The notes under the pieces: generated by a model
Told to the model about the DNA's origin: nothing
What the model saw: only the letters and a program-made list of their open reading frames with translations
Databases searched by the model: none
Shown: positions 9,902 to 18,182 of the stretch, piece by piece
Numbering within the stretch: position 1 is the first letter of the stretch
Layout of the letters: every line of letters starts with the position of its first letter
DNA from: Acidibrevibacterium fodinaquatile
GTDB taxonomy: Bacteria; Pseudomonadota; Alphaproteobacteria; Acetobacterales; Acetobacteraceae
DNA length: 64,000 nucleotides
NCBI RefSeq assembly: GCF_003352165.1
Contig: NZ_CP029176.1
Coordinates: forward strand, 2,921,501 to 2,985,500
Reading direction: 5' to 3'
Position numbers and translations under genes: made by a program

Positions 9902-10225
9902 CTAGCGCCGGCCGCGCGGGCCGACCAGACGCCAGACATTCATCACCCCGGCCGCCCCGCCGAGCGGCACGAAAACCGCGAGAAACAGCGGCCTCGTATG
10001 CAGCCAGCGATCCAGCCAATAGCCGATGGCGACCGCGACCGCGAGCGCCGAAGCCAATTCCACGCCGACCCTGAGGCCCAAGGCAAGGGCGTTGGGCGGC
10101 AAATCCGTGCCTTGCGGCGAGGCGTCCGGCCGATCAAGCCCCTGGCGCTCGCGGGCCGCGGCCAGCCGCGCCTCGAATGACGCCGCGCCGCGCTCCTCAT
10201 CCTCGCCGGCCTGATCTTCGTCCAT
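9902..10225 (-). CDS. atpI: ATP synthase accessory protein AtpI
   Basis: 107 residues: a charged N-terminal ~45 residues followed by two hydrophobic helices (VGVELASALAVAVAIGYWLD and PLFLAVFVPLGGAAGVMNVW). This matches the short AtpI/F0F1-ATPase subunit family, which helps c-ring assembly or Mg2+ handling. It is the first gene of the atp operon, with a plausible promoter at 10268-10296. Confidence 0.85.
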   Translation of the reverse strand: MDEDQAGEDEERGAASFEARLAAARERQGLDRPDASPQGTDLPPNALALGLRVGVELASALAVAVAIGYWLDRWLHTRPLFLAVFVPLGGAAGVMNVWRLVGPRGRR

Positions 10226-10267
10226 GCGCTCCTCGCTCGGCGGCGGGTTCCACCGGAAGGCAGGCGC

Positions 10268-10296
10268 TTGCTAGAGGCCAGGGGCGATCTCGTCAA
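10268..10296 (-). promoter_or_regulatory. Candidate sigma-70 promoter of the atpI-B-E-F'-F operon
   Basis: Read on the minus strand, TTGACG (10296-10291) and TAGCAA (10273-10268) are separated by exactly 17 nt and lie about 43 nt upstream of the atpI ATG. The -35 is close to consensus and the -10 is weak. No other promoter candidate is seen in this divergent gap. Confidence 0.45.
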
Positions 10297-10367
10297 GAAT
10301 GCTTGAAGCGCATCTTGCCATGAGCGGCCATCTTTCGCACCATCGTCGGCCTCATCGGGAGGACATC

Positions 10368-11375
10368 ATGGCCGGAATGGTGCTGTATTCGGAAACGCTC
10401 TACCCGGACGACGCGGTGGAGCGCGGGATTTTCGGCCCTGACATCGGCGTCGTCTTCGCGCGCGCGGCGCGGATCGCGGAGATCCCCGACTCACTCGCGG
10501 CGGAAGCCGAGGGGCTGATGATTTTCCGCCATTTTCTGACCGGCGACGACCTCGCGCGGTTTCCCCGCCTGCGCGCCGTCGTGCGCATGGGGGTCGGCTA
10601 TGATCGGCTCGACCGCGCCGCCTGCGCCCGCCGCGGCATTCTGGTCTGCAACGTTCCCGATTACGGCACCACCGAGGTCGCCGATCACGCGATGGCGCTG
10701 GCCTTGGCGCTCCGTCGCGGCTTGCTGCTCCACCACGCGGCGCAGCGTGCCGCCCCGCCGGCCGCCTGGACCTATCTCGACCATCCCCTGATCCGGCGGA
10801 ACGACACGCTCACCTTTGGCATTCTCGGTCTCGGCCGCATCGGCACCGCGGTCGCGCTGCGCGCCAAGGCGTTCGGCGCCCGCGTCATCGCCTATGACCC
10901 GTATCAGCCCAATGGCGTCGAGCGCGCGCTCGGCATCGCGCGGGCGCGAAGCCTCGAGGATCTGCTCGCCGCAGCCGACACGCTTTCGCTCCACACCCCG
11001 CTCACGCCCGAGACGCGGGGGATGATCGGGGCGGCGGAACTCGCGAAGCTGCCGCGTGGCGCGGTGGTGGTGAACACGGCGCGCGGGCCGATTCTCGATA
11101 TCGAGGCGTTGGCGGCGGCGATGCAGTCTGGGCATATCGCCGGCGCCGGCCTCGACGTGCTGCCGGTCGAGCCGCCGGTCGAGCCGATCCCGACTCTGCT
11201 CGCAGCCTACCGCGCGCGCGCGCCTTGGGTCGAAGGGCGGCTGATCATCACCCCGCATTCGGCGTTCCATACGCCAGAAGCCTGGCACGACATCCGCGTC
11301 AAATCGGCGGAAACCATGCGCGCCGCCCTCCTCGGCCCGCGCCCGCAGAACGTGATCACCCCCGAAATGTTCTAA
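10368..11375 (+). CDS. D-isomer-specific 2-hydroxyacid dehydrogenase (CtBP-like)
   Basis: A 335-residue NAD-dependent dehydrogenase. It has the Rossmann motif GILGLGRIGTAVALRAKAFG, the NTARG arginine, the AGAGLDVLPVEPP segment with the catalytic Glu, and a C-terminal HSAFHTPE histidine, so the active-site set looks complete. The ATG at 10368 has a strong GGGAGGA ribosome site; a start at 10299 would add an unconserved extension. Relatives act on glycerate, glyoxylate/hydroxypyruvate or phosphoglycerate; the substrate here is unknown. It precedes the Fae fusion gene by 245 nt, so a C1/serine-cycle link is possible but unproven. Confidence 0.85.
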   Translation: MAGMVLYSETLYPDDAVERGIFGPDIGVVFARAARIAEIPDSLAAEAEGLMIFRHFLTGDDLARFPRLRAVVRMGVGYDRLDRAACARRGILVCNVPDYGTTEVADHAMALALALRRGLLLHHAAQRAAPPAAWTYLDHPLIRRNDTLTFGILGLGRIGTAVALRAKAFGARVIAYDPYQPNGVERALGIARARSLEDLLAAADTLSLHTPLTPETRGMIGAAELAKLPRGAVVVNTARGPILDIEALAAAMQSGHIAGAGLDVLPVEPPVEPIPTLLAAYRARAPWVEGRLIITPHSAFHTPEAWHDIRVKSAETMRAALLGPRPQNVITPEMF

Positions 11376-11620
11376 ACTGGCGCTGAGCGGGACCCTGGCC
11401 CTCTCTTCGGCGCGTATTTTCAAGCGTCTAGCCACGATGCCGGGCGGATTTCGCTTCCCATTCATTCCAAAGTGTGATTTAGCTATCCGCCGCTCAGGAT
11501 TGGCGCATGCGCGGTTCGCCCTTTGCGCCGCGCCGCGTCCCCGAGTTGGGAGAACGCCCTTACGAACACGTGCCTGCTCCGGCAAACCCGAATAAACAAA
11601 AACTTACGGGAGGACTCGTA

Positions 11621-12685
11621 ATGTCTCTGCTGAATGCGTTGACACTTGCCATCGGCGTTCTGGCCGCCGTCGCGACTTGGCTGTTTCTCGGCCCGCTCGG
11701 TGGCGTTTTGCAAATCTGGGTGGCGTTCGTCGCCTGGGGCTGTTTTTACCATTGCGGCGGTCAGGAGGCCGGCCTCAAAAACACCATTCTCGGCATGATC
11801 TTCGGCGCTGTCATCGGCTGGATAGCGATGCTGGTGCTGGTTTTCGTGCCGCTCGGGGCCAGCCTGGGGCTGCCGATCTGGGCCGGCATCGTCGTCGGCG
11901 TCGGCGTCGCGGTGCTGGTGGTCGCGGCGCGTTGTCCGCTGTTTGCGACCATTCCGGCCAATGTCTATGGCTTTGCGACCTTCGCGGGCTTCGCGCTGTT
12001 GACCAACGGGCTGCCCCGCCTCTTGGAACCCTCGCTGGCCAATCCGCTGATCAATACCGCGCTGTCGGCGGCGATCGGCGCGGTGTTCGGCTATCTCTCG
12101 CAGAAACTCGGGATCGCGCTCACCGGCGCCCCGGCGGCGCCCGCTGCCTCGCCGCCGGCCGCCGTCGCGCGCGGCCCGCAGGCGCCGATCAGCAAAGTCA
12201 TGGTCGGCGAATCGCTGGTCGGCGACGGCAATGAGGTCGCGCATATCGATTTGCTGATCGGCCCGCGCGGCAGCGCGGCGGAGACGGCGTTCTGCAACGC
12301 GTTGGTCAACAACAAAGACGGGTTCACCTCGCTGCTCGCGGTGGTGGCGCCCAATCTTTTGTGCAAGCCGGCGACGGTGATGTTCAACAAGGTGACGATC
12401 AAGGGCGCGAAACAGGCGGTGCAGATGTTCGGCCCGGCGCAGCACGCGGTGGCCAAGGCGGTGGCGGACAGTGTCGCGGAAGGGGTGATCCCGGAGAGCG
12501 AGGCGGATGATCTTTTCATCTGCGTCGGCGTCTTCATCCACTGGCTGGCCGACGACGACAAGAAGATCCAGGATTTCAACTATCGCGCGACCAAGGAGGC
12601 AATCGCCCGCGCCGTCCGCGGCGAGCCCAAGGCGGCGCAGGTGGTGCAGCAGCGAAACAGCGTCTCCCACCCCTTCGCCGCCTGA
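11621..12685 (+). CDS. Membrane-anchored formaldehyde-activating enzyme: DUF1097-Fae fusion
   Basis: 354 residues. Residues ~1-165 are a hydrophobic domain with about six membrane segments and resemble DUF1097 (YcdZ-like inner-membrane proteins). An Ala/Pro-rich linker (~166-189) leads to a C-terminal ~165-residue domain that reads as complete formaldehyde-activating enzyme: [51 protein letters not shown] and a final SVSHPFAA. Known Fae proteins are soluble and condense formaldehyde with tetrahydromethanopterin; their catalytic histidine corresponds to His208 here. The fusion should place that reaction at the cytoplasmic membrane. The ATG at 11621 follows a strong GGGAGGA site. An internal ATG at codon 194 has no good ribosome site. 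No other methanopterin-pathway gene is in the window. Confidence 0.88.
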   Translation: MSLLNALTLAIGVLAAVATWLFLGPLGGVLQIWVAFVAWGCFYHCGGQEAGLKNTILGMIFGAVIGWIAMLVLVFVPLGASLGLPIWAGIVVGVGVAVLVVAARCPLFATIPANVYGFATFAGFALLTNGLPRLLEPSLANPLINTALSAAIGAVFGYLSQKLGIALTGAPAAPAASPPAAVARGPQAPISKVMVGESLVGDGNEVAHIDLLIGPRGSAAETAFCNALVNNKDGFTSLLAVVAPNLLCKPATVMFNKVTIKGAKQAVQMFGPAQHAVAKAVADSVAEGVIPESEADDLFICVGVFIHWLADDDKKIQDFNYRATKEAIARAVRGEPKAAQVVQQRNSVSHPFAA

Positions 12686-12704
12686 GAGGCATCGGGCGCG
12701 ACCG

Positions 12705-12740
12705 AAAAAAACCCGGAACGCGCGGTTCCGGGTTTTTTTT
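12705..12740. terminator. Bidirectional intrinsic terminator between fae fusion and aminotransferase
   Basis: A perfect inverted repeat pairs 12705-12719 with 12725-12739: a run of seven A, an 8-bp GC-rich stem (CCCGGAAC/GTTCCGGG), a 5-nt loop GCGCG, then a run of eight T. It sits between two convergent genes and has a T-tract on either strand, so it can stop both transcripts. Confidence 0.9.
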
Positions 12741-12748
12741 ATCCTTGA

Positions 12749-14081
12749 TCAGGCCGCTTCGGCGCGGATGGCGTCCGTAAGCGTCGAAAAAATCCGCTCA
12801 ATATGCGGGGCTTCCACGATCAGCGGCGGCGAGAGCGCGATGATATCGCCGGTGGTGCGGATCAGGACGCCATTATCGAAGCAGCGATGAAACACCCTGA
12901 CCGCGCGATCGGCGGGCTTGCCGGCGCGCGGGGCGAGTTCGATCCCGGCAACCAAGCCGAAATTGCGGATGTCGATGACGTTGGGCAACCCTTTGAGGCT
13001 GTGCACCGCCTCCTCGAACGCGCCTTCCATGGCGCGGGCGCGGCCGGGCAGATCCTCGCTGCGGTGCAGATCGATGCTCGCGATCGCGGCGGCGCAGGCG
13101 AGCGGATGACCAGAATAGGTATAGCCGTGGAAAAGTTCGATGCCGGCCGGGGCGTTATCGACGATGCCACGATAGATTTCGTCCTTGACCGCAACCGCCC
13201 CCATCGGCACGGCGGCGTTGGTCAGGCCCTTGGCCATGGTCATGATATCGGGTGTCACGCCGAGCCGCTCGGCCCCGAACGGCGTGCCGAGCCGGCCGAA
13301 GCCGGTGATCACCTCGTCGAAAATCAGCAGGATCCCGTATTTGTCGCAGATTGCGCGAAGCCGCTCGAGATAGCCGCGCGGCGGCACCAGAACGCCGGTT
13401 GACCCCGCGAGCGGCTCGACCATGACGGCGGCGATGGTTTCCGCGCCATGGAGCGCGACGAGATCCTCGAGAATATCCGCGAGATGCGCGCCCCACGCCG
13501 GCTGGCCGCGCGAAAACGCGTTATGCGCCGGGGCATGGGTGTGGGGGAGATGATCGACGGCGGGCAAAAGCGCGCCGAACTGTTTGCGGTTGCCGCCGAT
13601 GCCGCCGACCGACATGCCACCGAAGCCCACCCCGTGATAGCCGCGCTCGCGCCCAATCAGGCGCACCCGCCCGGCCTCGCCGCGGGCACGGTGATAGGCA
13701 AGCGCGATCTTGAGCGCGGTATCGGCGCTTTCAGAGCCGGAATTGGTGAAAAACACCCGATCGAGCCCGGCGGGCGTCAGCTCCGCCACTCTCGCCGCCG
13801 CCTGGAAGGCGGATTGGATGGCCGAGCTGGAAGGTCGGCGCAAAATCCATCTCCGCCGCCTGGCGCTGGATCGCCTCGGTGATTTCGCGCCGGCCATGCC
13901 CGGCATTGACGCACCAGAGCCCGGCGGTGCCGTCGATGACCTCGCGTCCCTCGGGCGTGTAGTAATGCATCCCCGACGCGCGGGCGAGCATCCGCGGCGC
14001 CGCTTTATAGGCGCGATTGGCGGTATAGGGCATCCAGAAGGATTCGAGATTGTTCGGGCGCGGAGACGCGATTTCGTTCAT
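12749..14081 (-). pseudogene. Class III (omega-type) aminotransferase, frameshifted
   Basis: Two overlapping frames together encode a full-length (~443 aa) PLP-dependent class III aminotransferase. The N-terminal part runs from ATG 14081 to about 13815 (SFWMPYTANRAYK, ending FQLGHP). The rest runs in the next frame from about 13814 to 12749 (FFTNSGSESADTALKIALAY, LIFDEVITGFGRLG, and the lysine motif TMAKGLTNAAVPMG). Removing one T from the TT at 13814-13815 restores the expected GHPSAFQAAARV, so the defect is a single-base insertion. It is either a young pseudogene or a sequencing error; the downstream frame shows no other damage. Relatives use beta-alanine, pyruvate or polyamines. Confidence 0.85.
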
Positions 14082-14160
14082 GGCGGCAACCTTTCGCGAG
14101 CGTGATCGGGCGAGCCTGCCGCGTCCGCGCTCGCCGGACAAGCCATGGCGGGCGGATTTT

Positions 14161-15333
14161 TCAGCCGCGTGGGCGAAAACGGTTGGTGAGCAACGCACCA
14201 GCGCCGCCGGCCAGCATGAGAAGCGCCATCGGCCGCGCCGTGCCGTCATTGATCAGCCCGACCGCCGTGCTGAAAAGCGCGCCGAGCACGAATTGACCGG
14301 TGCCCATCAGGGCCGAGGCGCTGGCCGCCTGCGCGGCATGGCGCGAAAGCGCGCCGACAGTGGTGGTCGGCATCAAAAAGCCCAGCGCCGCGAGATAGCA
14401 AAAGAGCGGCGCGGCGAGCCCGGGCACGCGACCCCAGCCGGTGAAGGCGTCGAGCGTCAGCACCATCGTCGCCAGCGCGGCGACGGCAATCGCGGTATCG
14501 AGCACCCGGTCGGTGCCGAAACGCGGCAGCAGGCGGGCATTGACTTGGGCCGCGAAAATGAAGCCGGCGGCATTCATGCCGAACAGCATGCCATAATGCG
14601 CCGGCGTGATGTGATATTGGCTGATATAGGCCGCCGGCGAGCCGCCGAGATAGGCGAAGAGGCCGGCCATGGCAAAACCGCCGCAGAGTGCGTTGGTGAT
14701 GAAACGCGGCTCGCGCGCGATCGCCGCATAGCGCCCGAGGAGGCCGATCGGGCCGAGCCGGATGCGCCGGCTCTGGGCCAGGGTGTCGGGGAGGAAGCGC
14801 CAGACCAGCAGCGTGCAGATCCCGCCATAGACCGCGGCGATCCAGAAGATCAGGCGCCAGCCGGCAACGGCGAGAACGGCGCCGCCGGCCGCCGGCGCGA
14901 GGATCGGCACCACGCCCATGACCAGCATCAGCCGCGAGAGCAGCCGCGCTGCTTCATGGCCGTCGGTGAGGTCGCGCACGACCGCGCGCGGCACCACCAT
15001 GCTCGCCGAGCCGCCGATCGCGGCCAACGCCCGCCAGATCGAGAACCACCACAGGCCCGGCGCCAGCGCGCAGCCGACTGAGGCAAGGGCATAGAGCGAC
15101 GTTCCAAAAATCAACGGCGCGCGCCGCCCGAAGCGATCGGACAGCGAGCCCTGGGTGATCTGGCCGAAAGCGAGACCGATGAACCAGGCGGCGAGCGTGA
15201 TCTGCGCGCCGCCCGCCCGGCCGCCGAAATCCGCCTCGATCAGGGGAAAAGCCGGGAGATACATGTCGGTCGAGACCGGCCCGACGGCGGTGAGCACGCC
15301 GAGCAGCAACGTCAGCCAGATCGATGGCTTCAT
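14161..15333 (-). CDS. Bcr/CflA-family drug efflux MFS transporter
   Basis: A 390-residue, 12-helix major facilitator. The typical start of this family is seen (LLGVLTAVGPVSTDMYLPAF), followed by the MFS loop 2-3 motif GSLSDRFGRRAPL and the antiporter region RLMLVMGVVPILAPAAGG. Bcr/CflA proteins export drugs or small metabolites by proton antiport across the inner membrane. The ATG at 15333 is chosen because it begins immediately before helix 1. It may share a transcript with the aminotransferase remnant 79 nt downstream. Confidence 0.88.
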   Translation of the reverse strand: MKPSIWLTLLLGVLTAVGPVSTDMYLPAFPLIEADFGGRAGGAQITLAAWFIGLAFGQITQGSLSDRFGRRAPLIFGTSLYALASVGCALAPGLWWFSIWRALAAIGGSASMVVPRAVVRDLTDGHEAARLLSRLMLVMGVVPILAPAAGGAVLAVAGWRLIFWIAAVYGGICTLLVWRFLPDTLAQSRRIRLGPIGLLGRYAAIAREPRFITNALCGGFAMAGLFAYLGGSPAAYISQYHITPAHYGMLFGMNAAGFIFAAQVNARLLPRFGTDRVLDTAIAVAALATMVLTLDAFTGWGRVPGLAAPLFCYLAALGFLMPTTTVGALSRHAAQAASASALMGTGQFVLGALFSTAVGLINDGTARPMALLMLAGGAGALLTNRFRPRG

Positions 15334-15471
15334 GCCGGGGAAAACTCCATTCCGTCGCGCGCCCGCGGCGTCCGGGCGGCCCGGCACATGCGGCCGGGCA
15401 GAAAATGCCGGCCGCGCGGCTCTGCCCATCGGCTTAGCGCGAAGATCGGCAGCGGCGCGAGCGCAAAATTC

Positions 15472-15486
15472 TGGCACGAGGTTTGC
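15472..15486 (+). promoter_or_regulatory. Sigma-54 (RpoN) promoter upstream of the 158-aa protein gene
   Basis: TGGCACG at 15472-15478, then 4 nt, then TTGC at 15483-15486. The GG (15473-15474) and GC (15485-15486) dinucleotides are separated by exactly 10 nt, as required for the -24/-12 class. The predicted start point is ~15498, giving a ~45-nt leader before the ATG at 15544. This matches the TGGCACG-N4-TTGC core without mismatch. Confidence 0.8.
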
Positions 15487-15543
15487 GTCTTCCCGCCTCA
15501 GCGTCACAGGGACGCAGAGTGCGCCAGAATTGGAGAGCCCACC

Positions 15544-16020
15544 ATGATCAGCCATCTCTCACATCGGCTTCTCACGCAAAGCCAGAGCTGGACGCCCCCG
15601 ACCGGCAGCGGCAATGCCGACGTGCTCGCGGCGCAGGACGCGCAAAAGAACGCCGCGCCAAACAGCGCCGCGGCGATGGCGGCGAATGTCAGCGCCGCGG
15701 CCGGCCTCGGGGCGCAGCCGACCTCCTTCGCCGCGGCGATGAACGCGGCCGGCACGATCTCAAATCCCGCGACCGACAACAGCGATGATCCCACGGGCGC
15801 CGCCGCCGGGAGCGAGGCAAGCGACACCGCCGAGACGCAGCAATTCGCCCTCGCCGGGCCGCTGCTCGGCCATCATCATGGTTCGCTGCTAAGCGCCGGC
15901 ACCAGCGGCACCCCAAGCCAGAGCCCAGGGAGCGCCCAAGGCACAATCACGCCACCCTCGTCGGCAATTGCCAACGCGCTGCACGCCTATCGGCAATCCG
16001 CCGCCCACGGTCTTCACTGA
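15544..16020 (+). CDS. Hypothetical Ala/Ser/Gly-rich low-complexity protein under RpoN-type promoter
   Basis: 158 residues, not recognised. The first ~15 residues (MISHLSHRLLTQSQSW) are followed by a long Ala/Ser/Gly/Thr-rich, probably disordered stretch with very few charged residues, a GPLLGHHHGSLLSAG patch and a short C-terminal helix (SAIANALHAYRQSA). There is no signal peptide, membrane span or known motif. The ATG follows a GGAGAG site and the gene has its own consensus sigma-54 promoter, which supports it being real and conditionally expressed. RpoN control suggests nitrogen, motility or envelope functions, but nothing in the protein decides this. Confidence 0.65.
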   Translation: MISHLSHRLLTQSQSWTPPTGSGNADVLAAQDAQKNAAPNSAAAMAANVSAAAGLGAQPTSFAAAMNAAGTISNPATDNSDDPTGAAAGSEASDTAETQQFALAGPLLGHHHGSLLSAGTSGTPSQSPGSAQGTITPPSSAIANALHAYRQSAAHGLH

Positions 16021-16021
16021 G

Positions 16022-16037
16022 GCGCCGCCGGCGGCGC
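16022..16037. terminator. GC palindrome between convergent genes
   Basis: A perfect 16-nt palindrome (GCGCCGCC/GGCGGCGC) fills almost the entire 18-nt gap between the convergent stop codons at 16020 and 16039. It has no T-tract, so termination is only suggested by its position and stem strength. Confidence 0.35.
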
Positions 16038-16038
16038 G

Positions 16039-16713
16039 TCAGTCAAGCCAGAGCGGGGATTTGAGCTTGGCGAGGAACGCCTCATGCGCGGCACGCTCGG
16101 CGTCACTGACCAGGATCGGGCGCTCGCGGCGCGCGCGGTCATGGGCATAGGCGATGGCGGGGGCGGCGGCGCTTTCCGCTGCGAGATCGAGCCCGCGCTG
16201 ACGCCCGCCGGTGAGCTCGACATAGATCTCAGCAAGCAGCCGGCAATCGAGCAAGGCGTTATGGGTGGTGCGCGCCGAAAGATCGATACCGAAGCGCCGG
16301 CAGAGCGCGTCCAAACTGTTGGGCAGGCCCGGAAACCGCGCCTTGGCGAGCATGAGTGTGTCGACCATGCGGCCGCGATCGAGGGCCGGCGCGCCGATCC
16401 GGCGCAATTCGGCGTCGAGAAAGCCGAAATCGAACGGCGCGTTATGGGCGATCAGCGGGCCCGCGCCGAAAAACGCCAGCAATTCCTCGGCGATCTGCGC
16501 GAATCGGGGTTTGCCGGCAACGTCGCGCGCGGTGATGCCGTGAACCCGCACCACCTCTTCCGGGATGTCGCGTTCGGGATCGATGAGGGTGTGAAAATGC
16601 CGCCCGGTCGGCAGATCGTTGATCAGTTCGAGGGCGGCGATCTCGAGCACGCGATGCCCGTCGGCGGGATCAAGGCCGGTGGTTTCGGTATCGAATAATA
16701 CGGCGCGGGTCAT
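16039..16713 (-). CDS. dnaQ: DNA polymerase III epsilon subunit (3'-5' exonuclease)
   Basis: A 224-residue DEDDh exonuclease: Exo I FDTETTGLD near the N-terminus, Exo II HNAPFDFGFL, and Exo III with H...D in TTHNALLDCRLLAEIYVEL. The C-terminal ~50 residues probably carry the polymerase-alpha-binding tail. It proofreads as part of the replicative polymerase core. It overlaps coaE by 4 nt (ATGA), the conserved coaE-dnaQ order of alphaproteobacteria. Confidence 0.95.
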   Translation of the reverse strand: MTRAVLFDTETTGLDPADGHRVLEIAALELINDLPTGRHFHTLIDPERDIPEEVVRVHGITARDVAGKPRFAQIAEELLAFFGAGPLIAHNAPFDFGFLDAELRRIGAPALDRGRMVDTLMLAKARFPGLPNSLDALCRRFGIDLSARTTHNALLDCRLLAEIYVELTGGRQRGLDLAAESAAAPAIAYAHDRARRERPILVSDAERAAHEAFLAKLKSPLWLD

Positions 16714-17297
16714 CGGAGCGTCCGGAGAATGAAGCGGCGCACTTGCCGCCAGGCATGATGGCGAGAAAGCCCGGTCCGCACCACGAGATCGGCGCGGCGG
16801 CGCTTCACCGCGTCCGGCATCTGGCGCGCGATGATGGCGGTGATCTCGGCGTCGTTCATCTGGCGCCGCGCCCGCACCCGCGCCCGTTGCACGGCGGCCG
16901 GCGCGGAGACGACGATCACGCTGTCGAGCCGCCGGTGGCCGCCGGTCTCAAACAAAAGCGGGATATCGAGGATCACGGCGGGCGCGCCGTGCCTCTGGGC
17001 GCGCGCGATGAAGCGGCGCTCAGCGGCGCGCACCAGCGGATGGATGATCGCCTCGAGACGCGCGAGCGCCGCCGGCTTGCCGATCACGGCGGCGCGCAGA
17101 CGGGCGCGGTCGATCCGCCCGTCATGGACGGTGCCGGGAAAGGCCGCGGCGATCAGCGGCACGGCGGCGCCACCCTTGGCTTGCAGGTTGCGCACGACGC
17201 GATCGGCATCGAAAACCGGCAGATGGGCGCGGCGGAAAAGCGCGGCGGCGGTCGATTTCCCCATGCCGATGCCACCGGTGAGGCCGATCAGGCGCAT
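16710..17297 (-). CDS. coaE: Dephospho-CoA kinase
   Basis: A 195-residue P-loop kinase with GLTGGIGMGKSTAA at the N-terminus and the DADRVVR substrate motif. A LDIPLLFETGG segment is characteristic of CoaE. It catalyses the last step of coenzyme A synthesis, ATP-dependent 3'-phosphorylation of dephospho-CoA. It overlaps aroE upstream by 10 nt and dnaQ downstream by 4 nt. Confidence 0.95.
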   Translation of the reverse strand: MRLIGLTGGIGMGKSTAAALFRRAHLPVFDADRVVRNLQAKGGAAVPLIAAAFPGTVHDGRIDRARLRAAVIGKPAALARLEAIIHPLVRAAERRFIARAQRHGAPAVILDIPLLFETGGHRRLDSVIVVSAPAAVQRARVRARRQMNDAEITAIIARQMPDAVKRRRADLVVRTGLSRHHAWRQVRRFILRTLR

Positions 17298-18151
17298 GCG
17301 CTGGCTGCCGGATCGGGCCGCAGCAGATCATCGGCGACGAAGCGATAAAGCGCGGCATCGACCTCGGGTTCGACGCCGAACCAGGCCGCAAACCCCGGTG
17401 CCGCCTGATGGAGCAGCATCCCAAGCCCGCCGACGACGCGGAGCCCCGCCGCGCGCGCAGCGCGCAGCAGCGGGGTTTCGAGCGGCACATAGACGATATC
17501 GGCGACCACCAGGCTCGCCCGGGCGTGCGCGAGATCGAGCGCAAGCGGCGGATTGCCGCTCATCCCGGCCTGGGTGGTGTTGACGACCAGCGCCTGATCG
17601 GCGAGTGCCGCCGCACGCGCCGCCCAGGGAAGGATCGCAAGCCCCGGCAGCGCCGCCGCCAGCCGAGCCGCCGCCTCTTCCCGCCGCGCCGTGAGGCTGA
17701 CCGCGCATCCCGCCTCGAGAAGGGCGCTGGCGATCGCGCGCGCCGCACCTCCGGCGCCAATCAGAAGCGCCGGCCCGGCGGCGGGATCGACCCCTTCGGC
17801 GCGGAGATGGGCGAGAAACCCGGCGCCATCGGTGTTGCTGCCGTAAACCCGGCGGTCGCGGAAGATAAGCGTATTGACCGCGCCGGCGCGCCGTGCCGAG
17901 GGGGCGACCTCGTCACAGAGCGCGAACGCCGCTTCCTTGTGCGGCAAGGTGACGTTGAGCCCGGCAAAACCGCAGCCGACCAAGCCGCCGATCGCGCGCG
18001 CGAAATCCGCCGGCGCGACGGCGAGCGGCACATAGGCGCCATCGATCGCATAGCGCTCGAGCCAAAACCCGTGCAACCGCGGCGAGCGGCTATGCGCAAC
18101 CGGCCAGCCGACAACGCCGGCGAGCCGGGCTTTTCCGGAAAGGATGGGCAT
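17288..18151 (-). CDS. aroE: Shikimate dehydrogenase
   Basis: 287 residues. N-terminal shikimate-binding motif VVGWPVAHSRSPRLHG, the catalytic lysine in LNVTLPHK, Asp in YGSNTDGAGF and the NADP-binding glycine loop LLIGAGGAARAI are all present. The usual N(A/T)T(P/S)xGM motif appears as VNTTQAGMSG. It reduces 3-dehydroshikimate to shikimate with NADPH. The ATG at 18151 is preferred to an upstream start at 18214. It lies 31 nt after hpnG on the same strand and may be cotranscribed with the hopanoid genes. Confidence 0.93.
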   Translation of the reverse strand: MPILSGKARLAGVVGWPVAHSRSPRLHGFWLERYAIDGAYVPLAVAPADFARAIGGLVGCGFAGLNVTLPHKEAAFALCDEVAPSARRAGAVNTLIFRDRRVYGSNTDGAGFLAHLRAEGVDPAAGPALLIGAGGAARAIASALLEAGCAVSLTARREEAAARLAAALPGLAILPWAARAAALADQALVVNTTQAGMSGNPPLALDLAHARASLVVADIVYVPLETPLLRAARAAGLRVVGGLGMLLHQAAPGFAAWFGVEPEVDAALYRFVADDLLRPDPAASACA

Positions 18152-18182
18152 TGCCCTAGCAAACACGGGCGCCGGCGCAAGA

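Noticed and set aside
12200-12685. Internal ATG (codon 194) as a separate soluble Fae gene
   Set aside because: It would start inside the first Fae strand and has no Shine-Dalgarno sequence; the frame is continuous with the membrane domain.
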